Under the pieces are notes generated by a model that did no database searches, had not been told where the DNA came from, and saw nothing but the letters and a program-made list of their open reading frames with translations. Both the position numbers and the translations under genes were made by a program. A stretch of 42,014 nucleotides of DNA, taken from assembly GCA_017624915.1 (NCBI GenBank), contig JAGAMC010000038.1:1-42014 (forward strand). The letters are read 5' to 3'. The stretch is from Oscillospiraceae bacterium. GTDB lineage: Bacteria > Bacillota > Clostridia > Oscillospirales > Oscillospiraceae. This document shows positions 23,402 through 31,415 of the stretch, in pieces. Position 1 is the stretch's first letter; the number at the start of each line of letters is the position of its first letter.

Positions 23402-24544
23402 ATGACTAAAATCGATATCATCTCCGGCTTTCTGGGTGCCGGCAAGACTACGCTGATCAAAAAGCTGCTGCAGGAGGCCTTTCAGGGTGAAAAGGTCGTG
23501 CTCATCGAAAACGAGTTTGGTGAGATTGGCATTGACGGCGGCTTTCTGAAGGACGCCGGCGTGCAGATCACCGAGATGAACTCAGGCTGCATCTGCTGCT
23601 CTCTGGTGGGCGACTTCGGCACAGCCCTGAAGGAGGTTCTGGACACCTATTCCCCCGACCGGGTGATCATCGAGCCCTCCGGCGTGGGCAAGCTGTCCGA
23701 CGTGATCGCCGCTGTGGAGCGGGTCCGGGACGCAGGGGTCCCCCTCGCGCTGAACAGCTTTGTTACCGTGGTGGACGCCCTGAAGTGCAGGATCTACATG
23801 AAGAACTTCGGCGAGTTTTTCAACAATCAGGTGGAGCACGCCAGCGCCATCCTCCTGTCCCGCAGCCAGAGCGCCGATGAAACCAAACTGCACACTGCGG
23901 TGAATCTGCTGCGTCAGCACAATCCCAAGGCCGCCATCCTCACCACCCCCTGGGATCAGCTGTCCGGCGCCCAGATCATCGCCGCCATGGAGGGCGGCCA
24001 CGATCTGGCGGGAGAGCTGATGGAGGAGATCGCCCACCATCATCACCACGAGCATGACGAGCACTGCACCTGCGGCTGTCATGACCACGAACACCATCAT
24101 CACGAGCACGAGCATCATCACGAACACGATGAGCACTGCTCCTGCGGCTGCCACGACCACGAGCACGAGCATCACCACGAGCACGAGCATCACCACGAGC
24201 ACCATGAACACCACGACCACAGCGGCTGCGACGCCTGTCTGGTTCACCAGCACCACCACGCCGACGAGGTGTTCACCTCCTGGGGACGCGAGACGCCCCG
24301 CAAGTACAGCCGCGAGGATCTGCAGGACATCCTGTCCGTGCTGGCCATGACTGAGGAGCAGGGCACCGTCCTGCGTGCCAAGGGCATGGTTCCCTGCGAG
24401 GACGGCGGCAGCTGGCTTCACTTCGACCTGGTCCCGGGCGAGTTTGAGATCCGTGAGGGCGGCGCCGAGTACACCGGCCGTCTGTGCGTCATTGGTGCCG
24501 GTCTTGACGAGAGCAAGCTGGAAAAGCTCTTCCTGCTGGCGTAA
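23402..24544 (+). CDS. CobW/G3E GTPase with long histidine-rich tract (putative zinc metallochaperone)
   Basis: GTP-dependent metal-handling protein of the COG0523 family. The 380 residues include the P-loop GFLGAGKTT at 9-17, ENEFGEIGID near 36-45, the metal-binding GCICC at 62-66, and a CobW C-terminal domain (about 295-380). Between them, residues about 212-287 form a tract of His, Glu and Asp with repeated EHDEHCxCGCHDHEH units and Cys pairs, which must bind several metal ions such as zinc, nickel or copper. Which metal is not known. The DNA of the tract is a degenerate repeat of CAC/CAT and GAG codons, likely to vary in length. It lies 12 bases before a second CobW gene. Confidence 0.92.
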   Translation: MTKIDIISGFLGAGKTTLIKKLLQEAFQGEKVVLIENEFGEIGIDGGFLKDAGVQITEMNSGCICCSLVGDFGTALKEVLDTYSPDRVIIEPSGVGKLSDVIAAVERVRDAGVPLALNSFVTVVDALKCRIYMKNFGEFFNNQVEHASAILLSRSQSADETKLHTAVNLLRQHNPKAAILTTPWDQLSGAQIIAAMEGGHDLAGELMEEIAHHHHHEHDEHCTCGCHDHEHHHHEHEHHHEHDEHCSCGCHDHEHEHHHEHEHHHEHHEHHDHSGCDACLVHQHHHADEVFTSWGRETPRKYSREDLQDILSVLAMTEEQGTVLRAKGMVPCEDGGSWLHFDLVPGEFEIREGGAEYTGRLCVIGAGLDESKLEKLFLLA

Positions 24545-24556
24545 GGAGGCTTTTGT

Positions 24557-25504
24557 ATGAGTCAGGCAGCCATTCCCATTTACCTCATCAATGGTTTTCT
24601 GGACAGCGGAAAGACCACCCTGCTGCGGGACACCATGAATATGGACTATTTCAATGACGGGCAGCGCACTGTCCTGATCCGCTGCGAGGACGGCGAGTGC
24701 GAGTATGACGACGCCTTTCTGGACGCCCACAATACAAAGCTGGTCGACGTGGAGGACGAGGAGCAGCTGAATGCGGAATTTTTCAGCAAGCTCAAAGGCC
24801 TCTACAAGCCCGAGCGCATACTCATGGAGTACAACGGCATGTGGCCCATGGAGCGCATCATCACCGCCCGCCTGCCCCGGGACTGGGGCATCTTCCAGAT
24901 CATCACCGTCATCGACGGCAGCACCTTTGAGCTGTATCAGAGCAACATGCAATCCCTGATCGTGGACATGGTATCCGAGGCGGATATGATCCTGTTCAAC
25001 CGCTGCACCGCAGATCAGCCCCTGGCGGGCTACAAGCGTTCCGTGCGAGCAGTCAACCGCATGGCCGAGATCGTGTTTGAGGATGCCAAAGGCGTGGAGC
25101 TGGAGGTGGAGGATATCCTGCCCTACAGTCTGGACTCCGACACCATCACCCTGGACGATCCCGACTACGGCATCTGGTATCTGGACATTCAGGAGCACCC
25201 CGAGCGCTATATCGACAAGCTCATCACCTTCAAGGCTCAGGCCATGACCAACCCCAAGCTGCCCAAGGGCACCTTTGTACCGGGCCGCAATGCCATGACC
25301 TGCTGCGCCGACGACATCCGTTTCTTCGGCTTTTTGTGCAAGTACCCTGCGGTAAAGAATCTGCTCAACGGCCAGTGGGTACATATCACCGCCCGCATCC
25401 GCTGGGAGCATTCTCCCGTCTACGAGGATAAAGGTGTTGTCCTTTACGCCGTTTCCGTTGAGGACGGCCTGCGTCCGGAAGACCCTCTGGTCTATTTCCG
25501 CTGA
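24557..25504 (+). CDS. CobW-type GTPase fused to a DUF1980/TIGR03943-like domain
   Basis: A 315-residue protein. The N-terminal GTPase of the G3E class covers about 1-175, with P-loop GFLDSGKTTLL at 13-23, MEYNGMWPMERI and ITVIDGSTFEL. The GCxCC metal motif of true CobW proteins is missing; the matching region holds RCEDGECEYDD instead. The C-terminal part, about 205-315, reads YIDKLITFKAQA, FVPGRNAMTCCADDIRFFG and WVHITARIRWE. This resembles the C-terminal domain of DUF1980/TIGR03943 proteins (YcgQ type), which accompany permeases. AGGAGG precedes the ATG. The fusion and its place next to a His-rich CobW suggest metal trafficking; the exact role is open. Confidence 0.85.
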   Translation: MSQAAIPIYLINGFLDSGKTTLLRDTMNMDYFNDGQRTVLIRCEDGECEYDDAFLDAHNTKLVDVEDEEQLNAEFFSKLKGLYKPERILMEYNGMWPMERIITARLPRDWGIFQIITVIDGSTFELYQSNMQSLIVDMVSEADMILFNRCTADQPLAGYKRSVRAVNRMAEIVFEDAKGVELEVEDILPYSLDSDTITLDDPDYGIWYLDIQEHPERYIDKLITFKAQAMTNPKLPKGTFVPGRNAMTCCADDIRFFGFLCKYPAVKNLLNGQWVHITARIRWEHSPVYEDKGVVLYAVSVEDGLRPEDPLVYFR

Positions 25505-25518
25505 TTCCATAACAAAGC

Positions 25519-25556
25519 ATGCCCCCGAACGTGACCGTTCGGGGGCATTTTTTATG
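25519..25556. terminator. Terminator between the CobW pair and the ABC exporter
   Basis: A 13-bp stem, ATGCCCCCGAACG with CGTTCGGGGGCAT, closes a TGAC loop and is followed by a run of T. It serves both converging operons. Confidence 0.93.
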
Positions 25557-27729
25557 ACAGCTGGAACTGTCCGGTATACAGCTTGTGGTATCGGCCCTGC
25601 TTTTCCAGCAGCTGGTCGTGGTCGCCCTTTTCCTCAATGCGTCCGTTTTCAATGACAACGATACAGTTGGCATTTCGCACCGTGGACAGGCGGTGGGCAA
25701 TGACGAATACCGTCCGCCCCTCCATCAGGGCGTCCATGCCCTTTGCGATCAGGGACTCTGTGCGGGTGTCGATGGAGGAGGTGGCCTCATCCAGGATCAT
25801 CACCGGCGGGTCTGCCACCGCCGCCCGGGCGATGGCCAGCAGCTGGCGCTGGCCCTGAGACAGGTTTGCACCGTCTCCGGTGACCATGGTGTCGTACCCC
25901 TGCGGCAGGCGGCGGATAAATGAGTGGGCGTTGGCACTCTTTGCCGCGGCGACACACTCCTCGTCCGTGGCATCCAGCCGTCCGTAGCGGATGTTGTCCA
26001 TAATAGTACCGGTGAACAGGTGGGTGTCCTGCAGCACCGCGCCCAGGGAGCGGCGCAGGTCGTCCTTGCAAATGCTGCGCACATTGATGCCGTCATAGGT
26101 GATCTGACCGCCCTCGATCTCGTAAAAGCGGTTAATGAGGTTGGTAATCGTGGTCTTGCCCGCACCGGTGGAGCCCACAAAGGCGATTTTCTGACCGGGG
26201 TTGGCATACACCGTCACGTTATGCAAAATCCGCTTTCCGGGCACGTAGGAGAAGTCCACATGGGAAAAGCGCACAGCGCCTTTGAGTTCGGTCAGGTAAT
26301 AGTCCTCCCCCGGCACATTACGCACACAGCCGCGGATGCGGTGCAAACCCATCTCTCCGTCCGGGCCGGGGTACTTCCACGCCCAGCCGTGTCCGCTCAG
26401 CTGCGCAAGATCGGCGATTCGGGTCAGACTTCCGTCCGATTCCACCTTGGCCCAGATCCCCTGTTCGGAATCTTGATGCGGGGGCAGCAGCCGCAGCCCG
26501 TCAGCCGTCTGCTCGGCCTGCCCCAGCTCAAAGATGGTATCCCCCTCCACAAGCACAGGGACCAGTGCCACGGCCGCTGCTCTGGGCACTTTCCATGCCC
26601 ATACGCCGGTGCGTCCGCTGCCCTCGTAAATAGACAGGGTGCCGTTGGCGTCCTTCTGTGCGCGGGTCAGGGTGACCTTACCCATATCCTCCTCCGGCTG
26701 GGTATCCATCACATCGAAAATGCGCTCAGCGCCCGCCAGAGCAGACAGCACCGTGGCCATCTGCTGTGAGATCTGGTTCAGGGGCTGGCCCACCTGTCTG
26801 GAATAGTTCAGATATACCACCAGCCCGCCCAGATCAAAGCCCTGCAGTACGGCAAGCAGGCCGCCGAAGGCGGCGGTCAGGGCATAGCTGACGTTCATCA
26901 GGTTGCCCGACACAGGCATGATCATAATGGAGTAGAAGTGCGCCTTGCGGGCGGCGTCCCGGTAGTCGTGGTTCAGGGCTTCAAACTGCTCACGGGCCTT
27001 CTCCTCGTGGGTAAAGGCCTTGACTACCTTCAACCCTTCCATGATCTCCTGAATATTGCCGTTCATGGCGCCCAGCGTCTTTTGCTGCTGCTGATAGTAG
27101 CGGCGGCTGCGCCCGCCCAGTACCTTGAACAGATTCATCATCACCACCAGAAGGACTCCGGTGACCAGAAACAGCTTCCAGTTGATGACCAGCATCAGCG
27201 CCACCAGCCCTACGAACATCAGACAGCTGGACAGCAGAGACACAAGACTCTGCTCCAGCGCCATCTGCACGTTGTCCGCGTCGTTGGTAAACCGGCTCAT
27301 CAGCTCGCCGTGGGGGTGCTTGTCAAAATAGGACAGGGGCAGCTCCTGCAGCTTGTCAAACAGGTCCTGCCGCAGCTGCCGCACGCCCCGCTGGGCAATG
27401 CGCACCATGGTGGCCGACTGGGCGTAGGTGGCTGCACAGCCCAGCAGGTAGATGGCCACAAGCCCCAAAATGGACAGGGCCAGTCCGCTAAAATCCGTAC
27501 AGCCGGACCAGATAAATCGGTTGATGATGTCCCGCATCATATAGGTGCCGCCCAGATTGGCAAACACCGACATAGCAAGACACAGCACCACCAGCACCAG
27601 CGCCAGCCTGTTCTTTGCCATATAGCCCGCAAGGCGGGTGATGGTCCGGCCCATGTTTTTCGGCTTTTGGAATCCGCCGCCTTTTCCTCCCGGTCCGCCG
27701 GGACCGGGTCCGCGATTGGGTCCTGCCAT
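25552..27729 (-). CDS. ABC exporter subunit (TMD-NBD) with a large linker insertion
   Basis: Second half of a heterodimeric type IV exporter, possibly for drugs, peptides or lipids. The 725 residues are long for the family (about 580-620). A Gly/Pro-rich N-terminal tail (MAGPNRGPGPGGPGGKGGGF) precedes six helices (about 35-330). An insertion follows at about residues 355-480, rich in Trp, Gly and charged residues (GVWAWKVPRAA, DTIFELGQAEQTADG, GIWAKVESDGSLTRIADL). The ATPase has Walker A GSTGAGKTT, signature LSQGQRQ and Walker B VMILDEATSSID with the catalytic glutamate. Its ATG overlaps the stop of the partner gene (TAATG). Confidence 0.92.
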   Translation of the reverse strand: MAGPNRGPGPGGPGGKGGGFQKPKNMGRTITRLAGYMAKNRLALVLVVLCLAMSVFANLGGTYMMRDIINRFIWSGCTDFSGLALSILGLVAIYLLGCAATYAQSATMVRIAQRGVRQLRQDLFDKLQELPLSYFDKHPHGELMSRFTNDADNVQMALEQSLVSLLSSCLMFVGLVALMLVINWKLFLVTGVLLVVMMNLFKVLGGRSRRYYQQQQKTLGAMNGNIQEIMEGLKVVKAFTHEEKAREQFEALNHDYRDAARKAHFYSIMIMPVSGNLMNVSYALTAAFGGLLAVLQGFDLGGLVVYLNYSRQVGQPLNQISQQMATVLSALAGAERIFDVMDTQPEEDMGKVTLTRAQKDANGTLSIYEGSGRTGVWAWKVPRAAAVALVPVLVEGDTIFELGQAEQTADGLRLLPPHQDSEQGIWAKVESDGSLTRIADLAQLSGHGWAWKYPGPDGEMGLHRIRGCVRNVPGEDYYLTELKGAVRFSHVDFSYVPGKRILHNVTVYANPGQKIAFVGSTGAGKTTITNLINRFYEIEGGQITYDGINVRSICKDDLRRSLGAVLQDTHLFTGTIMDNIRYGRLDATDEECVAAAKSANAHSFIRRLPQGYDTMVTGDGANLSQGQRQLLAIARAAVADPPVMILDEATSSIDTRTESLIAKGMDALMEGRTVFVIAHRLSTVRNANCIVVIENGRIEEKGDHDQLLEKQGRYHKLYTGQFQLS

Positions 27730-29468
27730 TATTCACCCACCCCTTCCTGCTGAGACTGATAGATCTCCTGATAGATGGCATTGCTCGCCATAAGTTCCTC
27801 ATGGGTGCCCCGCCCGGCGATGTGGTCGTCATCCAGAACAAGGATCTCATCGGCATAGCGCACGGAAGAGATGCGCTGAGCAATGATGATAACGGTGGTG
27901 TCCTTCAGGTTTTTGGCAAAGGATTCCCGGATGGCCGCCTCGGTGGCGGAGTCCACCGCGGAGGTGGAGTCGTCCAGAATGAGGATGGCGGGCTTTCTCA
28001 GCATGGCCCGGGCAATGCACAGCCGCTGCTTCTGTCCGCCGGACACGTTTGTGCCCCCCTGGGTGAGCACCGTGTCGAAGCCCTCGGGGAACGACATGAT
28101 AAAATCGTAGGCCTGAGCATCCTTTGCCGCCCGGATCATCTCCTCCTCGGTGGCGTCATCGCGGCCCCACATCAGATTTTCCCGGATGGTGCCGGTAAAC
28201 AGCACGTTGGTCTGCAGCACCATGCCGATGCGGGAGCGAAGCTCCTCCAGCGGGTAGTCCCGCACATCCAGATCGTCCACCAGTACTGCTCCGCCGGTCA
28301 CGTCGTAAAATCTGGGGATCAGGTTGACCAGCGAGGATTTGCCTGTTCCCGTGCCGCCCACAATGGCCACGAAGCGGCCGGGCTCAACAGTAAAGCTGAT
28401 ATCATGCAGCACGTCGTCCCCTGTACCCCCTGCAACATAGCGGAAACAGACGTTTCTAAACTCCACTTTGCCCCGGGGTGCGGGAAGCTCCTGCTCCCGG
28501 GCATCGTCTTTGTCACACACGGCGGGCTGGGTCTGCAGCACCTCCCTGATACGCTTGGAGCAGGCCTGGGCGCGGGTCAGGTTCAGCAGCGTCATAGCCA
28601 CCATCATCACGCTCATCAGTACCTGAAACACATAGTTGAGCACCGCCTGCAAATCACCCAGCAGGAATGTACCGCCCATGACCATGCGTCCGCCCGCATA
28701 GAGCACACCCACACTGGCGGCATTCATGGCGATGGTCATAATGGGCATGATGGTGATGACCCGCAGGCCCACCTTCAGACCGGCATGCATCAGCTCTTCG
28801 TTGGCCGTTCCAAACTTCTCCCGCTCGTGATCCTCACGCACAAAGGCCTTGACCACGCGGATGCCAACCAGATTCTCCTGCAGGGCATTGTTCACCCCAT
28901 CGATTTTGCGCTGCATCACACCGAACAGGCGGCTGCAGATCTTCATAACGAGGCCGATGCCCAGCGCCATAACGGGGATAATGACCAGCAGGATGCAGGC
29001 CAGCTTTGCATTGATGGAAAAACTGATGCAAAGGGCAAACAGCAGCATGGCCGGCGCCCGGAACAGCATCCGAAGTCCCATGTTCAGCATCATGGTCATG
29101 GCGTTGACGTCATTGGTCATGCGGGTGATCAGGGACGCGGAGGAAAACCGGTCGATGTCCGCAAAGGAAAACTCCTGCACCTTGTCAAACAGCGCCTGAC
29201 GCAGATTGGCACCGAAGCCCTGACTTGCAAAGGTGGCATACTTTGCCGACAGCACACCGCAGGCCATGGAGGCCAGCGAGATGAGTACCATCAGCGCACC
29301 CAGCTTGAAAATATACGCCGTGTCTCCGGTGGGAATAGCTACATCCACGATCTCAGACATGATCAGCGGCAGCAGCAGTTCAAGACAGACCTCCAGCAGG
29401 ATAAAGATGGGGGATTTCACCGCGTCTTTTTTCAGGCCGTTCAGATGGGTCATAAACAGGGAAAGCAA
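27729..29468 (-). CDS. ABC exporter subunit (TMD-NBD), degenerate ATP site
   Basis: First half of the heterodimeric exporter, 579 residues. Six helices occupy about 15-300 and the ATPase the rest, with Walker A GGTGTGKSS, signature VSGGQKQR and Walker B ILILDDSTSAVD. Aspartate replaces the catalytic glutamate (DD instead of DE), the mark of the degenerate site in asymmetric exporters such as TM287/288. The start is TTG at 29468, chosen because AAGGAGGT lies 9 bases upstream. The next ATG (29453) would be too far from it. It is coupled to the partner by a one-base overlap. Confidence 0.93.
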   Translation of the reverse strand: MLSLFMTHLNGLKKDAVKSPIFILLEVCLELLLPLIMSEIVDVAIPTGDTAYIFKLGALMVLISLASMACGVLSAKYATFASQGFGANLRQALFDKVQEFSFADIDRFSSASLITRMTNDVNAMTMMLNMGLRMLFRAPAMLLFALCISFSINAKLACILLVIIPVMALGIGLVMKICSRLFGVMQRKIDGVNNALQENLVGIRVVKAFVREDHEREKFGTANEELMHAGLKVGLRVITIMPIMTIAMNAASVGVLYAGGRMVMGGTFLLGDLQAVLNYVFQVLMSVMMVAMTLLNLTRAQACSKRIREVLQTQPAVCDKDDAREQELPAPRGKVEFRNVCFRYVAGGTGDDVLHDISFTVEPGRFVAIVGGTGTGKSSLVNLIPRFYDVTGGAVLVDDLDVRDYPLEELRSRIGMVLQTNVLFTGTIRENLMWGRDDATEEEMIRAAKDAQAYDFIMSFPEGFDTVLTQGGTNVSGGQKQRLCIARAMLRKPAILILDDSTSAVDSATEAAIRESFAKNLKDTTVIIIAQRISSVRYADEILVLDDDHIAGRGTHEELMASNAIYQEIYQSQQEGVGE

Positions 29469-29521
29469 TATTTGTCTACCTCCTTGGGCTCAGCACCTGC
29501 AATATCAGCTGCGTACAATAC

Positions 29522-29566
29522 AATTGACTAACATTTCAATTATATGACCCACGCCCAGAAAATCAA
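29522..29566 (-). promoter_or_regulatory. Promoter of the ABC exporter operon with inverted repeat
   Basis: Minus strand: TTGATT (29566-29561), 16 nt, TATAAT (29544-29539). An inverted repeat AATTGA-N8-TCAATT (29522-29541) overlaps the -10 box and runs into the transcription start, a typical place for a MarR- or TetR-type repressor. No such regulator lies in the window. Confidence 0.6.
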
Positions 29567-29600
29567 GCTGCTTGGAGGTTCGTTCAAAAATTGTTTACAG

Positions 29601-29632
29601 ATAAAACGGGCGCCCTCAGGACAGGGCGCCCG
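29601..29632 (-). terminator. Terminator of the lipoprotein gene
   Basis: A 10-bp perfect stem, CGGGCGCCCT with AGGGCGCCCG, closes a 6-nt loop and is followed by TTTTAT on the minus strand. The stem overlaps the last codons of the gene. Confidence 0.85.
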
Positions 29633-30125
29633 AAAAGTATTCCGCTTTTGGATAGGAACACAGGTCCGATCCCTTGTCCGCCTCTCTCTTGGCCCAGCCG
29701 AGGATCTGCCGCAGTTCTTCCGTCTGCTGTGCAGTCAGGTTGACCTGCTTTTCTCCGTAACGGACATAGCCCTGAGACAGGCTGATGCCGTAATCCCCGC
29801 CGAACTCCGTGGTAACCCGGTATTCGGGCAGACAGCGGCAGCTCGGCTGGCTGTAGTCCAGCCAGCGCAGAAAATCAGTCAGCGCAACCGACTTGTCCGC
29901 CCAGAAACTCAGCGACCACTCCTCCCGCCCGCTGTAAGGGAAAACCACTTTCGTCACCGTATTCCCGCAGTATCCCACGGGCTCATGGGGCATGATGTTG
30001 TTCGTCCCGGCCATATGGCTGTGATCCGTCTGCGGCGGCTGCTCCGACTCAGATACCCCTGCTTCCGGCCCGGCACATCCACTCAGAAGCAGGAAAACCA
30101 GCATCAGAACGATCACCTTTTTCAT
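29616..30125 (-). CDS. Putative lipoprotein of unknown function
   Basis: A 169-residue exported protein with a clear lipoprotein signal: MKKVIVLMLVFLLLSGCAG, lipobox LSGC, with Cys17 as the lipid-attachment site. A polar linker rich in Ser, Glu, Pro and His (to about residue 50) leads to a small mixed domain that I do not recognise. It holds TKVVFPYSGREEWSLSFWAD and four cysteines (GYCGN, SCRCLPEY, SDLCSYP) that could form disulfides. The start at 30125 follows GAGAGGTTGTG. It is divergent from lexA and ends at its own terminator. Confidence 0.8.
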   Translation of the reverse strand: MKKVIVLMLVFLLLSGCAGPEAGVSESEQPPQTDHSHMAGTNNIMPHEPVGYCGNTVTKVVFPYSGREEWSLSFWADKSVALTDFLRWLDYSQPSCRCLPEYRVTTEFGGDYGISLSQGYVRYGEKQVNLTAQQTEELRQILGWAKREADKGSDLCSYPKAEYFSGALS

Positions 30126-30183
30126 CTCAACACAACCTCTCATTGGTCTTTACCCTTAAAGACGCAAAAAAAGGCCGGCAGTC

Positions 30184-30206
30184 AAATATTTTTTCGCAAA
30201 ATATTT
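30184..30206. repeat. Perfect 9-bp inverted repeat between the lipoprotein gene and lexA
   Basis: AAATATTTT-TTCGC-AAAATATTT lies in the divergent intergenic region, just upstream of the first SOS box. It may be an operator for the lipoprotein gene or a simple AT-rich hairpin. Confidence 0.5.
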
Positions 30207-30207
30207 A

Positions 30208-30264
30208 GAACATTCGTTTGACTTTCCCGGAAACATATGGTATACTTTAATCGAACTATTGTTT
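30208..30264 (+). promoter_or_regulatory. lexA promoter with two SOS boxes
   Basis: The promoter is TTGACT (30218-30223), 17 nt, TATACT (30241-30246). Two LexA-like boxes of the Gram-positive type flank it: GAAC-ATTC-GTTT (30208-30219) touching the -35 box, and GAAC-TATT-GTTT (30253-30264) just after the -10. Each is one base from the GAACNNNNGTTC core. This implies autoregulation by LexA. Confidence 0.8.
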
Positions 30265-30290
30265 GCCAGATCTGAGAAAGGGGCTTTTTA

Positions 30291-30899
30291 ATGAAAAATC
30301 TCACCGCAAAGCAACAGCAGATCTATGACTATATCCGCTCCTTCACCGCCGAACACGGCTATCCCCCTTCAGTGCGTGAGATCGGCGAGGCTGTGGGGCT
30401 CAGCTCCCCCTCCACCGTCCACTTCCACCTGAAGGGACTGGAGCAGGCCGGCGTCATCACCAAGGCCGCGGGCAAGACCCGTGCCATCTCCATGCCCGCA
30501 AGCTCGGTGGCCGAGGAGACTGCCCCCGTTGCCAATCAAGTGCCCGTTCTGGGCAACGTAGCGGCCGGCTCCCCCATTCTGGCGCAGGAGTGCGTGGAGG
30601 ATTATCTGACCTTCGACACGGACGGTCTGGAGGGCGAACACTTTGCCCTGCGGGTGCGGGGCGAGTCCATGCTGGGCGCCGGTATTCTGCCCGACGATCT
30701 GGTGGTCGTCCACCGCCAGCAGGATGCCCGCAGCGGCGAGATCGTCGTGGCCCTTTTCGAGGACGAAGCCACCGTCAAAACCCTCAGCCGCAAGGACGGC
30801 CACACATGGCTGCTGCCGGAGAACCCGGATTACCAGCCCATCGACGGCACGTATGCCCAGATCATCGGCAAGGTCGTGGCCGTGGTGCGCCGGTATTGA
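30291..30899 (+). CDS. lexA: LexA repressor
   Basis: SOS-response repressor that cleaves itself when RecA filaments form. The 202 residues have the N-terminal winged helix (about 1-65, PPSVREIGEAVGLSSPSTVH) and the S24 peptidase domain. The cleavage site is Ala92-Gly93 in NVAAGSPI. The catalytic serine is Ser126 in RGESM and the lysine Lys163 in ATVKTLSR, spaced as in Bacillus LexA. The ATG at 30291 has AAAGGGG about 8 bases upstream. The stop overlaps the ogt start (TGATG). Confidence 0.97.
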   Translation: MKNLTAKQQQIYDYIRSFTAEHGYPPSVREIGEAVGLSSPSTVHFHLKGLEQAGVITKAAGKTRAISMPASSVAEETAPVANQVPVLGNVAAGSPILAQECVEDYLTFDTDGLEGEHFALRVRGESMLGAGILPDDLVVVHRQQDARSGEIVVALFEDEATVKTLSRKDGHTWLLPENPDYQPIDGTYAQIIGKVVAVVRRY

Positions 30900-31363
30900 T
30901 GGATTTTCTGACCTTCTCCTCCCCTGTTGGCGATTTGGCTCTTGCTTCGGAGGATGGGATCACCCTGTCCCGCCTGTATCTGCCCTCAGATCCCCTGCCC
31001 CGCATCATGCCCCACGAGACGCCTCTGCTGGCCGAAGGACGGCGGCAGATTCTGGAATACCTTTCCGGCTCGCGCAGGCAGTTCGACCTGCCTCTGGCCC
31101 CTAAAGGCACGGCCTTTCAGCGGCGGGTCTGGAGCGCTCTGACCGCCATCCCTTTCGGCCAGACCCGTTCCTACAAGGACATCGCCATGGCGGTGGGCTG
31201 TCCCGGCGGCTTTCGCGCCGTGGGCATGGCAAACCACGCCAATCCCATCCCCATCATCATCCCCTGCCATCGGGTGATCGCCGCCGACGGGAGTTTGGGC
31301 GGCTATGGAGGCGGCATTGCACTGAAAAAAGCTCTTCTGGCGCTGGAGGGACAGTATTTCTGA
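30899..31363 (+). CDS. ogt: Methylated-DNA-protein-cysteine methyltransferase
   Basis: Suicide repair enzyme that removes alkyl groups from O6-alkylguanine onto its own cysteine. The 154-residue product has the helix-turn-helix region GTAFQRRVWSALTAIPFGQT and the active site IIPCHRVIAADGSLGGYGGG. It is of the short Ogt type without an Ada domain. Its ATG overlaps the lexA stop by one base, so it is probably translated with LexA and placed under SOS control. A terminator follows. Confidence 0.94.
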   Translation: MDFLTFSSPVGDLALASEDGITLSRLYLPSDPLPRIMPHETPLLAEGRRQILEYLSGSRRQFDLPLAPKGTAFQRRVWSALTAIPFGQTRSYKDIAMAVGCPGGFRAVGMANHANPIPIIIPCHRVIAADGSLGGYGGGIALKKALLALEGQYF

Positions 31364-31370
31364 CTAAAAT

Positions 31371-31406
31371 AAAAATCTCCGTTCGCAATGCGAACGGAGA
31401 TTTTTT
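31371..31406. terminator. Terminator between ogt and the transketolase genes
   Basis: A 16-bp stem, AAAAATCTCCGTTCGC with its complement, closes a 3-nt loop and is flanked by A- and T-runs. It is placed between convergent transcripts. Confidence 0.93.
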
Positions 31407-31415
31407 ATGCACTTC

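Noticed and set aside
24035..24262. Repeated GAGCACCACC-like units that look like a short repeat array
   Set aside because: They are in-frame codons for His and Glu in a known metal-binding tract. Units are irregular and there are no spacers, so this is not a CRISPR array.
23582..25510. A 642-codon open frame on the minus strand opposite the two CobW genes
   Set aside because: Its valine/leucine-rich runs are the reverse reading of the His-rich tract and GTPase codons. There is no ribosome site at the start, and the plus-strand genes are certain.
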